From CAITZA01 sp937915285 (GTDB taxonomy: Bacteria > Desulfobacterota > Desulfomonilia > Desulfomonilales > Desulfomonilaceae), in NCBI GenBank assembly GCA_036821825.1, contig DAISIV010000006.1:1-64000 (forward strand): a stretch of DNA of 64,000 nucleotides. Direction: 5' to 3'. How positions within the stretch are numbered: position 1 is the first letter of the stretch; each line of letters begins with the position of its first letter. The notes below the pieces were generated by a model. The model made no database searches, had not been told where the DNA came from, and saw only the letters and a list, made by a program, of their open reading frames with translations. A program made the position numbers and the translations under genes. Below are positions 6,543 to 16,018 of this stretch, in pieces.

Positions 6543-9001
6543 TCCCTTATGGTTGAGAAGCCTGCATGGAGACCGTGTATGACGGTTGGCGCCTGGAACT
6601 TGAAGCTAAACCTGAAGAACCTTCCTGCAACATCCAGGGAGAGACGTTGACGTTTAAAGGAGCCGTTCCCGGTGGTCAGGAGCCCCTGGAATTCCAGGGA
6701 GGCCGAAGAGACGCCCATCCCGTCGGTAAATATGTCGATATGCACGGGAGCAGAGAGGCTTTGCCCGATGAGAGTGACGCTCCTGAGGCGTTTTTCCATG
6801 TGGGGCGCCCCGAAATTGAGCCACTGGGTTTGAGCCTCGGCCTTTACCGGTTCCCCTGAATCATCTGAAGACAGAGGATCGAAAAGTCGCAGGACACGAC
6901 CGCTGTAATCAGCGCCAATCAACATTGTGGGACCGACACGTCCGGACACTGCGGTCAGGGCGGAAAGACTCATGGTATAAGGCCCCATCCATGACTTTGT
7001 GTTCAGGTCGTATATGATCAACCTGTTGTTGCGTCCACCGGAGCCCAGGCCGCCGACATTCATCGGGACAGACCAGACAACCCGGTTTTTATCAGGCATG
7101 TACAATCCGCAGGCTGAATCGAGACTATCCCGGTCGATGGTATAGCCGCCTGATCGGCAGTCATCCCACCACGAGACGCCCTCGCTTATCCGGTAGACTT
7201 TCAATCCGGCAAAATACCAGGCCCCGCTGCGGTTTATGTAATAGAGTCCCATCAGGTTCTTCATGTCCGATTCAGCATGAGGGGCCCTTACGATAACCCG
7301 GCTGTTGACCGGTGTCTGTCCGGAGGCTTCAGCCCTCTCCACAGAGAAAGTCGATGGGCTGTAACCGTTGAGGAGGTACCAGTCGTCGGACTTGGCTATG
7401 AAGCCCTGGTTGAAGGCCTCTACAGCCGCCGTTATCTCCCCCTGTCCACCTATCCTGAAGGAGGCAGATTCTTCGCCTGAAAAGCCGTATTCCTCGAGGG
7501 GTCGGGATATGTCTATCTGGTCTGGGGCGTCGCTGCGGCCGAGCAGGATTGCCCTGTCCCGGACAGTTATGGCCAGGCGGCTCTTTTTGAGCCGGTCCAT
7601 CACCGGGGTAACCGCCGCCTCGGTTATGTATGTCTTTGGGGAAAGTGAGGCCGAGACCTTCAGACGGATCCAGTATCCATGGGACTGTTGCTGATTGATT
7701 GGTCTGTTGTGTTTCCAGTCGTCCGGGACCTCCCATGAGACCAGTCCGGTCATTGCAAGGGTCTCACCACCAGAGCCGCATGTGGTGTCACTGAAATTGT
7801 TCATGGCTTTCCAGCCCGCTCCATCCCAGTAAGAACCGCTCAGTGAAGCTGGCATTTTGTTTCCGAAATCGTTGTGAACGGTGAGTTCAACCGAGCTGAA
7901 ACGGGTCAGATAACCAATGAATATGCTGTCTTGAGATGACATTGCGGTTGGTTTATCCAACATCCCGTCGTTTAGCCTGGCGAATGTGGGGTATGCGTAG
8001 TCGCTGACTTCTACTGTGAAGTCCTTGAGCGAATTTTCAGATTCATCGTGATAGAGGAATCCGAGAGGGGCCTGAGCCAATCCGTCTCCGATAACCGACA
8101 ACTCCTGGCAGGGACATCGGAACAGGATACGCCTTATGTTGGCCCCAGGGTGTTCGGTGGCAAACCTGAACCTGAACCAGAAACCGGGGACATTGTTGAG
8201 GCTGTGATATGAGGCCCTGAACGGGGAGCCCAAATGGTTAACCACACCCGTACGGCCCAGGACATGCGTGCCGTCAGTCCACCCGGCTTTGGCCTCCCAC
8301 ACGCCGGTATAGCCCTCGGTGATGAGGACGTTTGAGATTGAGGCCCCATCCGATAGGTCAAACCAGAAGGACTGCACTAGGGGGGTGTCGCAGCATACGG
8401 CCACCCAGGAATCCGGATTCATGATCCCGGTGGACGCCTCAGTCTCAGGGTCGCTATCGCAAACAGCGTCCGTAATATCATCCCAGTCCAGACCATTGTT
8501 GTAAGTCACCATCGCGGCCTTGGGGACGGCCCAGTCCGAGCCCGAATCATCGAGGCATCCTGCAAAAACAATGGGCCTGTGGTTTTTCCCCTCTGTGATC
8601 AATACACGGTCATTCAGACAGGCGACGCAGATAGTTTGTGCCGCCTGCCCGAGGTTGTAGACGTCATGCCAGACGGCATCAGAGATGGCTGCGGGATTTG
8701 TGAGCCTTGCGACGAAGATACGAGACACGCCGGAAGGCTCCTCTACCTGGGCGATGAGATAATTCGATCTGGACGTCGGGAGATATACGGACGTCATGAA
8801 TCGGACCGTGGCGCCCCTAGCAAAGCCTGATACAGGGGATGAGCCGTAACGCGACCTTAAACCGTAACCGGAAGTGTCAACATTCTCTCCCAGGATCAAA
8901 GAGTTCCCGAACACTGCCAAAGGGTTGTCACTCCTGTCCATAACCCCTTTGGTCCAGTCAAAGAGGTTTATGACACTATAAGTCCGGGCCTGATCAGACA
9001 T
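6527..9001 (-). CDS. Tail tube/nozzle-type protein (P22 gp10-like role)
   Basis: This 824-residue, beta-rich protein has many aromatic-Gly turns. The overall pattern (a viewer-like series of sheets, then a C-terminal domain beginning near GAPHMEKRLRSVTLIGQS) is typical of large podovirus tail proteins that plug and extend the portal, such as the packaged-DNA stabilisation or nozzle proteins. I chose the ATG at 9001, which has GGAG six bases upstream, over one four codons earlier. It directly follows the adaptor gene, as in other short-tailed phages. Assignment rests on size, composition and gene order, with no diagnostic motif. Confidence 0.6.
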   Translation of the reverse strand: MSDQARTYSVINLFDWTKGVMDRSDNPLAVFGNSLILGENVDTSGYGLRSRYGSSPVSGFARGATVRFMTSVYLPTSRSNYLIAQVEEPSGVSRIFVARLTNPAAISDAVWHDVYNLGQAAQTICVACLNDRVLITEGKNHRPIVFAGCLDDSGSDWAVPKAAMVTYNNGLDWDDITDAVCDSDPETEASTGIMNPDSWVAVCCDTPLVQSFWFDLSDGASISNVLITEGYTGVWEAKAGWTDGTHVLGRTGVVNHLGSPFRASYHSLNNVPGFWFRFRFATEHPGANIRRILFRCPCQELSVIGDGLAQAPLGFLYHDESENSLKDFTVEVSDYAYPTFARLNDGMLDKPTAMSSQDSIFIGYLTRFSSVELTVHNDFGNKMPASLSGSYWDGAGWKAMNNFSDTTCGSGGETLAMTGLVSWEVPDDWKHNRPINQQQSHGYWIRLKVSASLSPKTYITEAAVTPVMDRLKKSRLAITVRDRAILLGRSDAPDQIDISRPLEEYGFSGEESASFRIGGQGEITAAVEAFNQGFIAKSDDWYLLNGYSPSTFSVERAEASGQTPVNSRVIVRAPHAESDMKNLMGLYYINRSGAWYFAGLKVYRISEGVSWWDDCRSGGYTIDRDSLDSACGLYMPDKNRVVWSVPMNVGGLGSGGRNNRLIIYDLNTKSWMGPYTMSLSALTAVSGRVGPTMLIGADYSGRVLRLFDPLSSDDSGEPVKAEAQTQWLNFGAPHMEKRLRSVTLIGQSLSAPVHIDIFTDGMGVSSASLEFQGLLTTGNGSFKRQRLSLDVAGRFFRFSFKFQAPTVIHGLHAGFSTIREWGLN

Positions 9002-9079
9002 TGGGGTCTCCATTGCGCAGTTATGGATGTATCACTACAGTTGTTGGGGATTGCCGGGATAGGGGAATTGCCAACGGGC

Positions 9080-10225
9080 CTATCGCCTGGCCGGCCTCAA
9101 TGAGGCGCTCACTGGGGCAGCAGCGGCAAGTAACCGGTTCTTGTGGTTTTGATACAGGGTATTGTATTCATGAAACTTCACATCCGCGCCAGGGGCGGAC
9201 CTATCCTTGAGGAAGGCCTGAGACAGCGCAAAATATACGAAGATCTGATCGAAGGACCTTGGGATATCCGGGTTAGGGTTAGTGTCATAAAAGGAGAGGT
9301 CCGGTGGGCAGTAGGAATGATACAGCATCAGTCCCTGGCTGAGGCTGTGAACAGGGGCCGGGGCTATGAGCAGTTTGTTGTTTTGAATGAGATAGTATTC
9401 GGGTGTGCCCTGATAGTCCATAACCGTTTTCAGACGGTTGAGGCTTTTTAATGAAGGCAGGCTCTTGAGGGGCCAGCGCTGAGGCCCGTAACATACCTCG
9501 TAAACATCCACATAACCCGGGAGGCAGGCAAGCATGTCGATAACATCCTGGGCAGCCTGGAGGGGAATCCATGAGCGTGTCCTCCAGTAGCCCTCCATGG
9601 CTATGTCCTGCTGACAGCGGTTTATGGAACGGAGGACAAAATCATCGGTGAGGAAACCTGCGTCCTGCTCGTTAAAAAGGTCTCGAACGGTTTCAATGAT
9701 TTGCCCGAGCCGTCCGGGACGTTCGGATGCGCCTGAACGTGAATCAGCGTATTCAAGGGAGATGTTGAACACGCTGATTATGAGAGATCCAGCGTCGGAA
9801 GGGTCGTCCGAGCGCCTGACGAAGAAGCCCAGGCGATCTCCCGCCAGAATGGCCCGGTTATCCAGTGTACCGGGATTCACGGTTCCTGTGACTTTCATCC
9901 TCCGGGTTACTACCGAACCTTCGGCCGTTTCAGCCACGAATGAATGAACGGATGTCTCGCTCAGGTTCAGGTTCTCGGCGCCGGAATTTCTGGCCAGGAG
10001 GCATTTCACGGTCCAGGAATGGCTTAGCCCCGTAGGGGCTTCGGCTTCCTCCATTTTGAGGAAAAGGTCCGAGCCCGCTAAATAATCAGGAGGGACATCC
10101 ATTGAGAAGCCGGCCTCATCCCCGGCCTCCCAGAGTGTAACAATTGCCTGCGTGTTGGTGTCACGCGAATTGGCCGGACTCGGTAAGGATGTCGTGAACA
10201 GGCCGTCTATCGGTAAGGCTCTCAT
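9080..10225 (-). CDS. Head-tail adaptor with an extra N-terminal beta domain
   Basis: This 381-residue protein appears to be two domains. Residues about 1-165 form a beta-sandwich-like module of the kind found in many phage decoration or virion proteins (DYLAGSDLFLKM through LIISVFNISLEY). Residues about 170-375 are helical and begin GQIIETVRDLFNEQDAGFLT, resembling the phage adaptor family (DUF6682-like) that docks under the portal. The family resemblance comes from pattern recognition and was not searched. The ATG has GGAAGG just upstream. It lies between the holin-like gene and the nozzle-type gene, as an adaptor should. Confidence 0.6.
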   Translation of the reverse strand: MRALPIDGLFTTSLPSPANSRDTNTQAIVTLWEAGDEAGFSMDVPPDYLAGSDLFLKMEEAEAPTGLSHSWTVKCLLARNSGAENLNLSETSVHSFVAETAEGSVVTRRMKVTGTVNPGTLDNRAILAGDRLGFFVRRSDDPSDAGSLIISVFNISLEYADSRSGASERPGRLGQIIETVRDLFNEQDAGFLTDDFVLRSINRCQQDIAMEGYWRTRSWIPLQAAQDVIDMLACLPGYVDVYEVCYGPQRWPLKSLPSLKSLNRLKTVMDYQGTPEYYLIQNNKLLIAPAPVHSLSQGLMLYHSYCPPDLSFYDTNPNPDIPRSFDQIFVYFALSQAFLKDRSAPGADVKFHEYNTLYQNHKNRLLAAAAPVSASLRPARR

Positions 10226-10238
10226 GGGACCTTCCCGC

Positions 10239-10424
10239 CTAGACGTTCTTTAGCGAAGAATTTGTCACCAGGCGCAATCCCAGATTCACCACGGCAAGCA
10301 CGGTCGTCGATATTTCCGCCCACGTGGTTTCTTCCATGCCCCACGCAAGCGCAATTGAGCCGCCAAGCGCAAGAAGGTTAACCCATACGGTTTTTGAGGT
10401 CCACCATGTCTTGGTCTGTTCCAT
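10239..10424 (-). CDS. Holin-like small membrane protein
   Basis: This 61-residue protein opens with KTWWTSKTVWVNLLALGGSI, the aromatic-lysine leader and first membrane helix seen in a family of small phage holins, followed by a second hydrophobic stretch (ISTTVLAVVNLGLRL). The ribosome-binding site AAGGA lies eight bases before the ATG. It sits between the NlpC/P60 hydrolase and the adaptor. A holin would time lysis by permeabilising the inner membrane. Confidence 0.65.
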   Translation of the reverse strand: MEQTKTWWTSKTVWVNLLALGGSIALAWGMEETTWAEISTTVLAVVNLGLRLVTNSSLKNV

Positions 10425-10436
10425 TTGTTATTCCTT

Positions 10437-10958
10437 TCACCTGACAGGATCGCCGATAGTCAGTTTACGGACTCTGGATATCCTGTTCTGAAGGCAGGGG
10501 CTCATCCGCTGCTGGATGACTCCCCTGGGTTGGGAGGCATGCGCTATCTCCAGTTGTCCTTTTGCCGCTCCGGTGGCGGCTCCTACATGTCCGTCCGGCC
10601 GAAGCTCGCTGAGGGTCCAGAAGAGCAGATCACATTCCGAGGCCCTCTCGCGGTCGATCTCGTAGCCTATCCAGCCGCCTAGCCCAAGCGCCATCCTAGC
10701 GGACGTGGTTCGGACTATCCCCGGAAGACCGGCCCATTTAGCGGCCAGGAATATGTAACCCGAGCAGTCAAGTCCTTTTGACAGGTCAGAAGATCCTCCC
10801 CATGAATATGGAGGTTTTTTTGAGGCGATGAATTTTAGCTGACGCAGGAACGAGCGCCTGTAGCATTCATCCAGCGCAATGGCTTCACGCCCAGCACAGA
10901 ATGGCTCCAATAACGACAATAACAGCAGACATAAGATAAGAACACGCTTTAGGATCAT
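10437..10958 (-). CDS. NlpC/P60 cell-wall hydrolase with signal peptide
   Basis: This 173-residue protein starts with a hydrophobic signal sequence (about residues 1-23) followed by an NlpC/P60 fold. The catalytic cysteine is in GLDCSGYIF, the histidine in DGHVGAAT, and a second polar residue in IAHASQ. NlpC/P60 enzymes cleave peptidoglycan stem peptides. Here it is the likely endolysin, or a virion-associated hydrolase. The first 74 bases overlap the 3' end of the upstream membrane-protein gene in a different frame, so the signal peptide is encoded inside its neighbour. The cleavage region (EPFCAG) is not a lipobox, because Phe precedes the Cys. A signal peptide would let it reach the periplasm without a holin. 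Confidence 0.78.
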   Translation of the reverse strand: MILKRVLILCLLLLSLLEPFCAGREAIALDECYRRSFLRQLKFIASKKPPYSWGGSSDLSKGLDCSGYIFLAAKWAGLPGIVRTTSARMALGLGGWIGYEIDRERASECDLLFWTLSELRPDGHVGAATGAAKGQLEIAHASQPRGVIQQRMSPCLQNRISRVRKLTIGDPVR

Positions 10959-11193
10959 GTCCGATAGTTTCCATCCAGTCTCCAGGGGTTAAGTAGTCGG
11001 TCAGGATCATCAGACCTCCAAGAAAGGGAGCGGCTAGGGTTGCGGCCGTAATCCTTATGATGACATACCGCATGAGGGAGTAAGGATCTTCGCCCATGAT
11101 CAGCGGCGATTGAAGGCTTGCAATGACAAACATTGCGACGAGGAAAAAGCATGCGCCTGAAACCAGGGCGAAACGGCGAATTAACTGTTTCAT
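10885..11193 (-). CDS. Three-helix membrane protein of the lysis group
   Basis: This 102-residue protein has three predicted membrane spans (around residues 8-27, 42-65 and 87-102). It starts by a one-base overlap with the stop of the XhlA-like gene (TAATG), implying translational coupling, and its tail overlaps the hydrolase gene by 74 bases. The family is unknown. Number of spans and position suggest a second holin or antiholin. The overlap could mean that one of the two starts is misplaced, but both frames read as convincing proteins. Confidence 0.6.
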   Translation of the reverse strand: MKQLIRRFALVSGACFFLVAMFVIASLQSPLIMGEDPYSLMRYVIIRITAATLAAPFLGGLMILTDYLTPGDWMETIGHDPKACSYLMSAVIVVIGAILCWA

Positions 11194-11516
11194 TAAACCT
11201 TCCCCACGAAATAGCCGGCAATGGCTGCGATGGCTGAAAAGGCGGTTCCAAGGGCTATGAGCATCTGCCAGGTGAGGTTTTGACGGTTCTGGGACTCATC
11301 GAGGTTCATGCGGGCGCCTGTCATCTCATCCTGACGGCGCTCAATCTCACGGATGCGGTTTCCAACGGAATACATCTCGCATTCACAGCGTTGTATGAAC
11401 CGCGACTGGTCTTCACGCACCTTGTCAACTGCGTCCTTGACGTGATTGAGGATGGTATTGATGTGCTCGAATCTTTCGTTGAGCCACCTACCGTGAGTGT
11501 AATCCTTATCATCCAT
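11193..11516 (-). CDS. XhlA-like coiled-coil protein with C-terminal anchor
   Basis: This 107-residue protein has a long charged helix (about residues 10-75) followed by a single C-terminal membrane span (LIALGTAFSAIAAIAGYFVG). This is the layout of the XhlA/hemolysin family that works with holins and amidases in phage lysis cassettes. It lies 12 bases after the capsid gene and is coupled to the next gene through TAATG. Assignment is by architecture only. Confidence 0.62.
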   Translation of the reverse strand: MDDKDYTHGRWLNERFEHINTILNHVKDAVDKVREDQSRFIQRCECEMYSVGNRIREIERRQDEMTGARMNLDESQNRQNLTWQMLIALGTAFSAIAAIAGYFVGKV

Positions 11517-11528
11517 GGCTGAACTCCG

Positions 11529-12743
11529 TTAGACAGGCAGTCCGTAAATCATGCCTATGTTTGCCCTGGGGTTACGCACGACAACACCGTAGGTCTGGAA
11601 GGAGATGAGCCACCGTTGATAGCGTCCCTGAGTGGGGAGTTCCTTGCGGTCCATGCGGTCGTTGGCAAAATAGCCGTATTGGGTGGCCGAAAAGTTGAGG
11701 ACCATTAATGTGTCGGGCCTCATGTAACGATCAGACAGAATCGGGAAGCTCTTTCCTATTTTTGAATCGAATGTGTCGACATGGAAGCCTACTTCACGGT
11801 CCGATTTCTCGATGATCCTGTATGCGATATCGAAATCATGGATGTGCTGATGGGTGAGTGGATGACATACGATCCACCAGTCGCCTTTCCCATAGTCGGC
11901 GTGTTCCGTCAGCCACATGTTTCTGATCAGGTTGTCCAGGTCGTCCTTGGTGATCTGGACGCCGCTCTTATTTACATACACGAGGGGGTTGGGCATCTCC
12001 TGCTGCGTTATGACAGGCCAGGAACAAATACCGCACATGGTCGGCTCAGGGGTTTTGTTACCGAAAACAAAACCGGTTCCGTCATGGTAAGGACGCGATC
12101 TTAAGGCGGCATAGGCCAACTGTCTGCGAAGTTTGTCCAGGAGCGCGGAGATCTGGTGCTCGGTCTCGTTGGAAACAATTTCATAGGCCGTGTTCTTGCG
12201 GGTCTTGGGTATTTCAAAGGTCTCAGCGTGTATCTGTGATCCGACCTCACGGAAAACCCGGTCCAGGGAGCGCGGCTCATCAGCGTCGCGGTAATCCGAC
12301 CAGACCTCAGCTATGATATCCCACTGTATCGGCTCTTCATCGTCGTTCAACACCGTTCCGCCATAGGCTTCAACAGTGGCGGACATTTCATCGACGGCTG
12401 TGACCTTGACCTGCGTTCCACCATCAGGGCGTTCGAGAATTGTCCCTACCCTGATGATCTGCTTGAGCGAGTTCCCTGTCATCGCCTGCCCGAACAGCTT
12501 ACCGGAAAAGGTCAGAGTGGAATCGACAAGCTGCCCCACCACCTGAGAGGGGTATCCCCACTCCTCCATCCATCTTACAAACGGACTTGCGACTGACGGT
12601 CCGACCGGTATTTTAGAGAGCACATCGCTTTGACCCTGCACGACCTTGTCGAGACCCATGAGGAGGAATTTTTTGAGTTTACGTTCGGACTCGGCATCAT
12701 CCTGAGTCCAGAGCTTCATGAAATCAATCACATTTCCTGCCAT
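11529..12743 (-). CDS. Major capsid protein, SU10/DUF5309-like
   Basis: This 404-residue protein has the size, position and texture of an HK97-fold major capsid protein. An N-terminal helical arm is followed by a beta-rich region and a long helix around ISALLDKLRRQLAYAAL, and the gene lies immediately downstream of a scaffold-like gene. The pattern around NTAYEIVSNETEHQ and the C-terminal GVVVRNPRANIGMIYGLP resembles the SU10 major capsid family of podoviruses. It would assemble the icosahedral head. Sequence similarity has not been computed. Confidence 0.72.
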   Translation of the reverse strand: MAGNVIDFMKLWTQDDAESERKLKKFLLMGLDKVVQGQSDVLSKIPVGPSVASPFVRWMEEWGYPSQVVGQLVDSTLTFSGKLFGQAMTGNSLKQIIRVGTILERPDGGTQVKVTAVDEMSATVEAYGGTVLNDDEEPIQWDIIAEVWSDYRDADEPRSLDRVFREVGSQIHAETFEIPKTRKNTAYEIVSNETEHQISALLDKLRRQLAYAALRSRPYHDGTGFVFGNKTPEPTMCGICSWPVITQQEMPNPLVYVNKSGVQITKDDLDNLIRNMWLTEHADYGKGDWWIVCHPLTHQHIHDFDIAYRIIEKSDREVGFHVDTFDSKIGKSFPILSDRYMRPDTLMVLNFSATQYGYFANDRMDRKELPTQGRYQRWLISFQTYGVVVRNPRANIGMIYGLPV

Positions 12744-12762
12744 GTCTTTCTCCGTGTTAAGA

Positions 12763-13566
12763 TTATCGGTTAAGCTTTCTTAGGTTGGCGAACATCTCGT
12801 CCAGGCTCTTGGACTGGGACATCAGTTTGTTGAATTCCCGGTCAGGATCATTGGTGGGAGCAGGGTTTTGTGAGGACTCGAACTGTGATTCCGCTCTCAT
12901 CTTTTTGAGGGCGGTTTTCTTACGGTCACCGATCTCATCGAATTTTTCGGCTATTTTCTGGACCAGTCCTACAGACTCTTCGGGGTCCATCCCCCTGGCC
13001 CGTATGAGGAATTCTATTTCATCCCTGAAATTGGAGATTCGAGCCTTGGCGGGGTCGGATGAAAAGCGACTCATGATGCTGTCCAGGGCCGACTTCTGCC
13101 GGACCTCCTCGTTAAGGCGGTTTTCAAAAGCCTGCCATAGCTGTTCCTGAGCCTTCCTGATCATGGTCGAGGTGGCTTGGGCAGGGTCCTTTTCAAAGGT
13201 TTCCCGCATGTTCTGCACGAAGGCCAATTCATCCGCCTGCTGTTTTTTCGACCAGGTGTCAGCCCCCAAGAGCTGAAGCAAATCCCGCTGGCTCTCCATT
13301 TCCTTGCGATTTTTCTCGAGTTCTTCCTGAAACCCTCTGATTGAAGAGAGTATGGAGCGCATATCGTTTTCAGGCGCATTAGTCTGTGAGGTAAGCGGCC
13401 CTTCCGGGACCGGGGTTGTAGAGTCCTGGGCCTCAATATTATTTGGGCCCGAGGTGGGCGCATCGGATGATGGCGCTACAGGTGATGTGTCTTCATCTGC
13501 GGCTTCGTTTGCATCACCCTGAAACAGGTCCAATACCAACTGTTCTTCATCGTATTCAGTAATCAT
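12763..13566 (-). CDS. Capsid scaffold protein
   Basis: This 267-residue protein is acidic and Pro/Thr/Ser-rich for the first 65 residues, then almost continuous coiled coil (FQEELEKNRKEMESQRDLLQ onward), ending with a short basic C-terminal helix (LDEMFANLRKLNR). Scaffold proteins of phages with HK97-fold capsids share this plan, the C-terminal helix binding the coat. It sits between portal and capsid genes, the canonical scaffold position, and overlaps the upstream gene by four bases. Confidence 0.72.
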   Translation of the reverse strand: MITEYDEEQLVLDLFQGDANEAADEDTSPVAPSSDAPTSGPNNIEAQDSTTPVPEGPLTSQTNAPENDMRSILSSIRGFQEELEKNRKEMESQRDLLQLLGADTWSKKQQADELAFVQNMRETFEKDPAQATSTMIRKAQEQLWQAFENRLNEEVRQKSALDSIMSRFSSDPAKARISNFRDEIEFLIRARGMDPEESVGLVQKIAEKFDEIGDRKKTALKKMRAESQFESSQNPAPTNDPDREFNKLMSQSKSLDEMFANLRKLNR

Positions 13567-13850
13567 TTCGATTTATGCTCCGCTTTCACTCTTAAACGGT
13601 CGAGTTGATTGACAACCATGTCGAGCCCTGCGACAAAGCCTCGGTTGAATTCGATATTCCTGTCACGGTCGAGGCATTCCATTATTTTCATGAACTGCTC
13701 ACGCTTGATGAATTCCTCGAAAGCCGGCATGAACATCTGTTCAAAAGCGGGATTTCTGGACGCTTCGATTAGTTGCTGTTCGACATCAGCTTCGTCGGCC
13801 TCATCCCATCCGTTTTTGAACAACAGGTAATGCTTGAAGAAGATTGACAT
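13563..13850 (-). CDS. Small helical phage protein between portal and scaffold
   Basis: This 95-residue helical protein, rich in Glu, Phe and Met, lies between the portal and scaffold genes and is coupled to the scaffold by a four-base overlap. It has no signal peptide, membrane span or known motif. It could be a head-assembly accessory. The function is unknown. Confidence 0.65.
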   Translation of the reverse strand: MSIFFKHYLLFKNGWDEADEADVEQQLIEASRNPAFEQMFMPAFEEFIKREQFMKIMECLDRDRNIEFNRGFVAGLDMVVNQLDRLRVKAEHKSK

Positions 13851-13909
13851 TCTCGTCCCCCTGAAAATTGTGTGAATATAAGTGAAGGTCCTGGACTGTC
13901 AGGCTGTGA

Positions 13910-15973
13910 TCAATAAAAGCTGTTTGCGGAATTGAGATTGCTTGCGTTCACCTGGAGTAATTGAGCCAATGCGTTTATTTCATCGGGGTAGTCGCCCATC
14001 GGGCCGCCATTTTCGACCAGCGGCCTTGGGGCGCTCCGGCCGCTTATTCCGGGGTAGCCCCGGGAACGATCATCCACTAAAGGCTCTGACTGAAATTCTT
14101 GGTTGATACCACTATCTGACGGGCCGGTCCTGCTGAGAATCCTCTCAGTCCCATCGACTCCTATGAGATCGAGATACCTTTTTATAAGCTCAGAGAAGGA
14201 TATGCGGACCCCTTCCATCTCCAGGCGCTCCTGGAAAGAGGCGAGAGTGGGCAACGCCCGTTCTATGCTCTGCGCTTTTGCCAGGCGAGTCGAGTCCTGG
14301 CTTGTCAGGGTTGCGTAAACACGGTATTGGCCGCTATGCAATTCACCGGCGGTTATTGTGAGAGGTATCTCTTTTCCGCTGTAATCCCTTGAGACGATGA
14401 TTTGGTCCTCGATTGTGAACTGACGGATCATGTCGAGCGCCAGTTGGCCCATGGGTTCGATAAAACTCCTGGCGAACAGATCGGCACGGGTCTCAAACGG
14501 CGCCATTGCCGACTGCTGGAGTATGTGAGCTTCTGTAGCGGTTTTACCTCTGCCGCTAACACCCAGCGATATATCCGATACGGCGGTGCGCCTTTCCAGG
14601 AGTGTGTTCAGGTAATTGATCAAAGTGTTGATGTCGGTCTGGGGGAAATTCAGTTTAGGGAATGGCTGTATGTCGGCAGGGTCATCGACAAGCCAGACCT
14701 TTCCGGGATAGACGGTGTCATCCTCGAGCCCTATCTGCCGGGCGGCGGCCGAGCCACGCCGGACTATTAACTGAGCATTGGCCGTAAGCCTTGCGTTATC
14801 CTGGGATTGGCTGAGAAACTGTGAGATGGAATGGATCAGATCGAGGTTACTCTCCACTGCCCCAACCCCCAGCGGGCCTGGCATCGGGGTGTAATGGGCG
14901 CAAAGGAAGGGCCTCATCCCGCTCCACAGGGCCGGACGCGGGGTGAATCGTATCAGAAGGCCGTTCTCTGGCGAATCGCTATCATGTTCTGTAACAACCG
15001 AGCAGACGCACTCATGATAGCTCCCCCGGTAGGGGATCTGTCCATGGAATTCCCAGACCGTGACATGTCTGATGAATTCGTCGGAGAGGCCCCATGTGTC
15101 CGGATCATTCATAAGCCTCTCCCGCGCGGAATCAGAGGTTGAAGAGGCCTGGCGAAAACGCTCCATGAAGACATCACGGTTCAGGTTATAAAGGCCACTC
15201 TCATAACCGTCCAGGACGCTCTGGAAGGTCTTGTCAACCGTGTGACCGATACCTGAACTCCTCTGAACGTCACTGGATGTAGCTCTCCAGTCGAGCAGCA
15301 TCCTGTCCAGAGGTATTATCTGGACGACAGGGCAATCGTGTGAACTGAAGTCCTCGGTCACAAGGTCAGGTGATTCCAGATCCCAGCGCCTTAACCGACT
15401 TTTTCCCGATTTCCAGTAAATCTTGGCGTAAGCGGTTCCATACAGGACAAGGCTGTGGAGTATTTCATAGAGCCTGGCGTGTATCTGGCCACGTTCAAGC
15501 CGCCTGATCAGTAATTCCTGCAACTTGAAGGACAGCGGAAATCCCTGCTCAGGGCTCCCTGAGCCTATCTCCGGGGATTCGGGCGTGACGCTGAGCCACT
15601 CAGGCCCATTGAACACGGCCTGGTAGGCGCGGTCCGCCCAGCTATCCACTATGTAGGAAGGCGACACGATTATGTCGGATTGCCAGTTCGAAAAAAGGCC
15701 GGGCGCATCGTCTGAAGGGCCTGGAACGGATGCAGACTTCTCGCCCCAGGAACGCAAGTCCAGACGGTTGTGATACAGGTCCTCCAGGAGTTTCCAGCCG
15801 GCAGTCTTACCGGCCACATATTCCCTGGCAGCCCCAAGCCATGCCCCAAGGAACCTGAATACCTCTTCAAGCTCCGCAGGGCTCAAGGCTTCATGCGGGT
15901 CTGAAGGAGGAGCTTTTTGGAATTGGGCTGAACCGGACCAGGGTGTCTGTTCAGGGTAGATGTTTCCTGACAT
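13910..15973 (-). CDS. Portal protein
   Basis: This 687-residue protein is the dodecameric portal through which DNA enters the head. Supporting features are its size (within the 600-750 range of podovirus portals), a membrane-free alpha/beta texture, and the stretch GRGKTATEAHILQQSAMAPFE (about residues 485-505) matching the TATE-type helix seen in P22-like portals. The C-terminal 70 residues are polar and probably disordered. I chose the ATG at 15973, which has GGAG six bases upstream, over an in-frame ATG 11 codons earlier with no good ribosome-binding site. It lies first among the major structural genes. Confidence 0.8.
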   Translation of the reverse strand: MSGNIYPEQTPWSGSAQFQKAPPSDPHEALSPAELEEVFRFLGAWLGAAREYVAGKTAGWKLLEDLYHNRLDLRSWGEKSASVPGPSDDAPGLFSNWQSDIIVSPSYIVDSWADRAYQAVFNGPEWLSVTPESPEIGSGSPEQGFPLSFKLQELLIRRLERGQIHARLYEILHSLVLYGTAYAKIYWKSGKSRLRRWDLESPDLVTEDFSSHDCPVVQIIPLDRMLLDWRATSSDVQRSSGIGHTVDKTFQSVLDGYESGLYNLNRDVFMERFRQASSTSDSARERLMNDPDTWGLSDEFIRHVTVWEFHGQIPYRGSYHECVCSVVTEHDSDSPENGLLIRFTPRPALWSGMRPFLCAHYTPMPGPLGVGAVESNLDLIHSISQFLSQSQDNARLTANAQLIVRRGSAAARQIGLEDDTVYPGKVWLVDDPADIQPFPKLNFPQTDINTLINYLNTLLERRTAVSDISLGVSGRGKTATEAHILQQSAMAPFETRADLFARSFIEPMGQLALDMIRQFTIEDQIIVSRDYSGKEIPLTITAGELHSGQYRVYATLTSQDSTRLAKAQSIERALPTLASFQERLEMEGVRISFSELIKRYLDLIGVDGTERILSRTGPSDSGINQEFQSEPLVDDRSRGYPGISGRSAPRPLVENGGPMGDYPDEINALAQLLQVNASNLNSANSFY

Positions 15974-16018
15974 AAAGGCTCCAGTGTGTAACGAGTCTGT
16001 TATCATGATGCGGATCGC

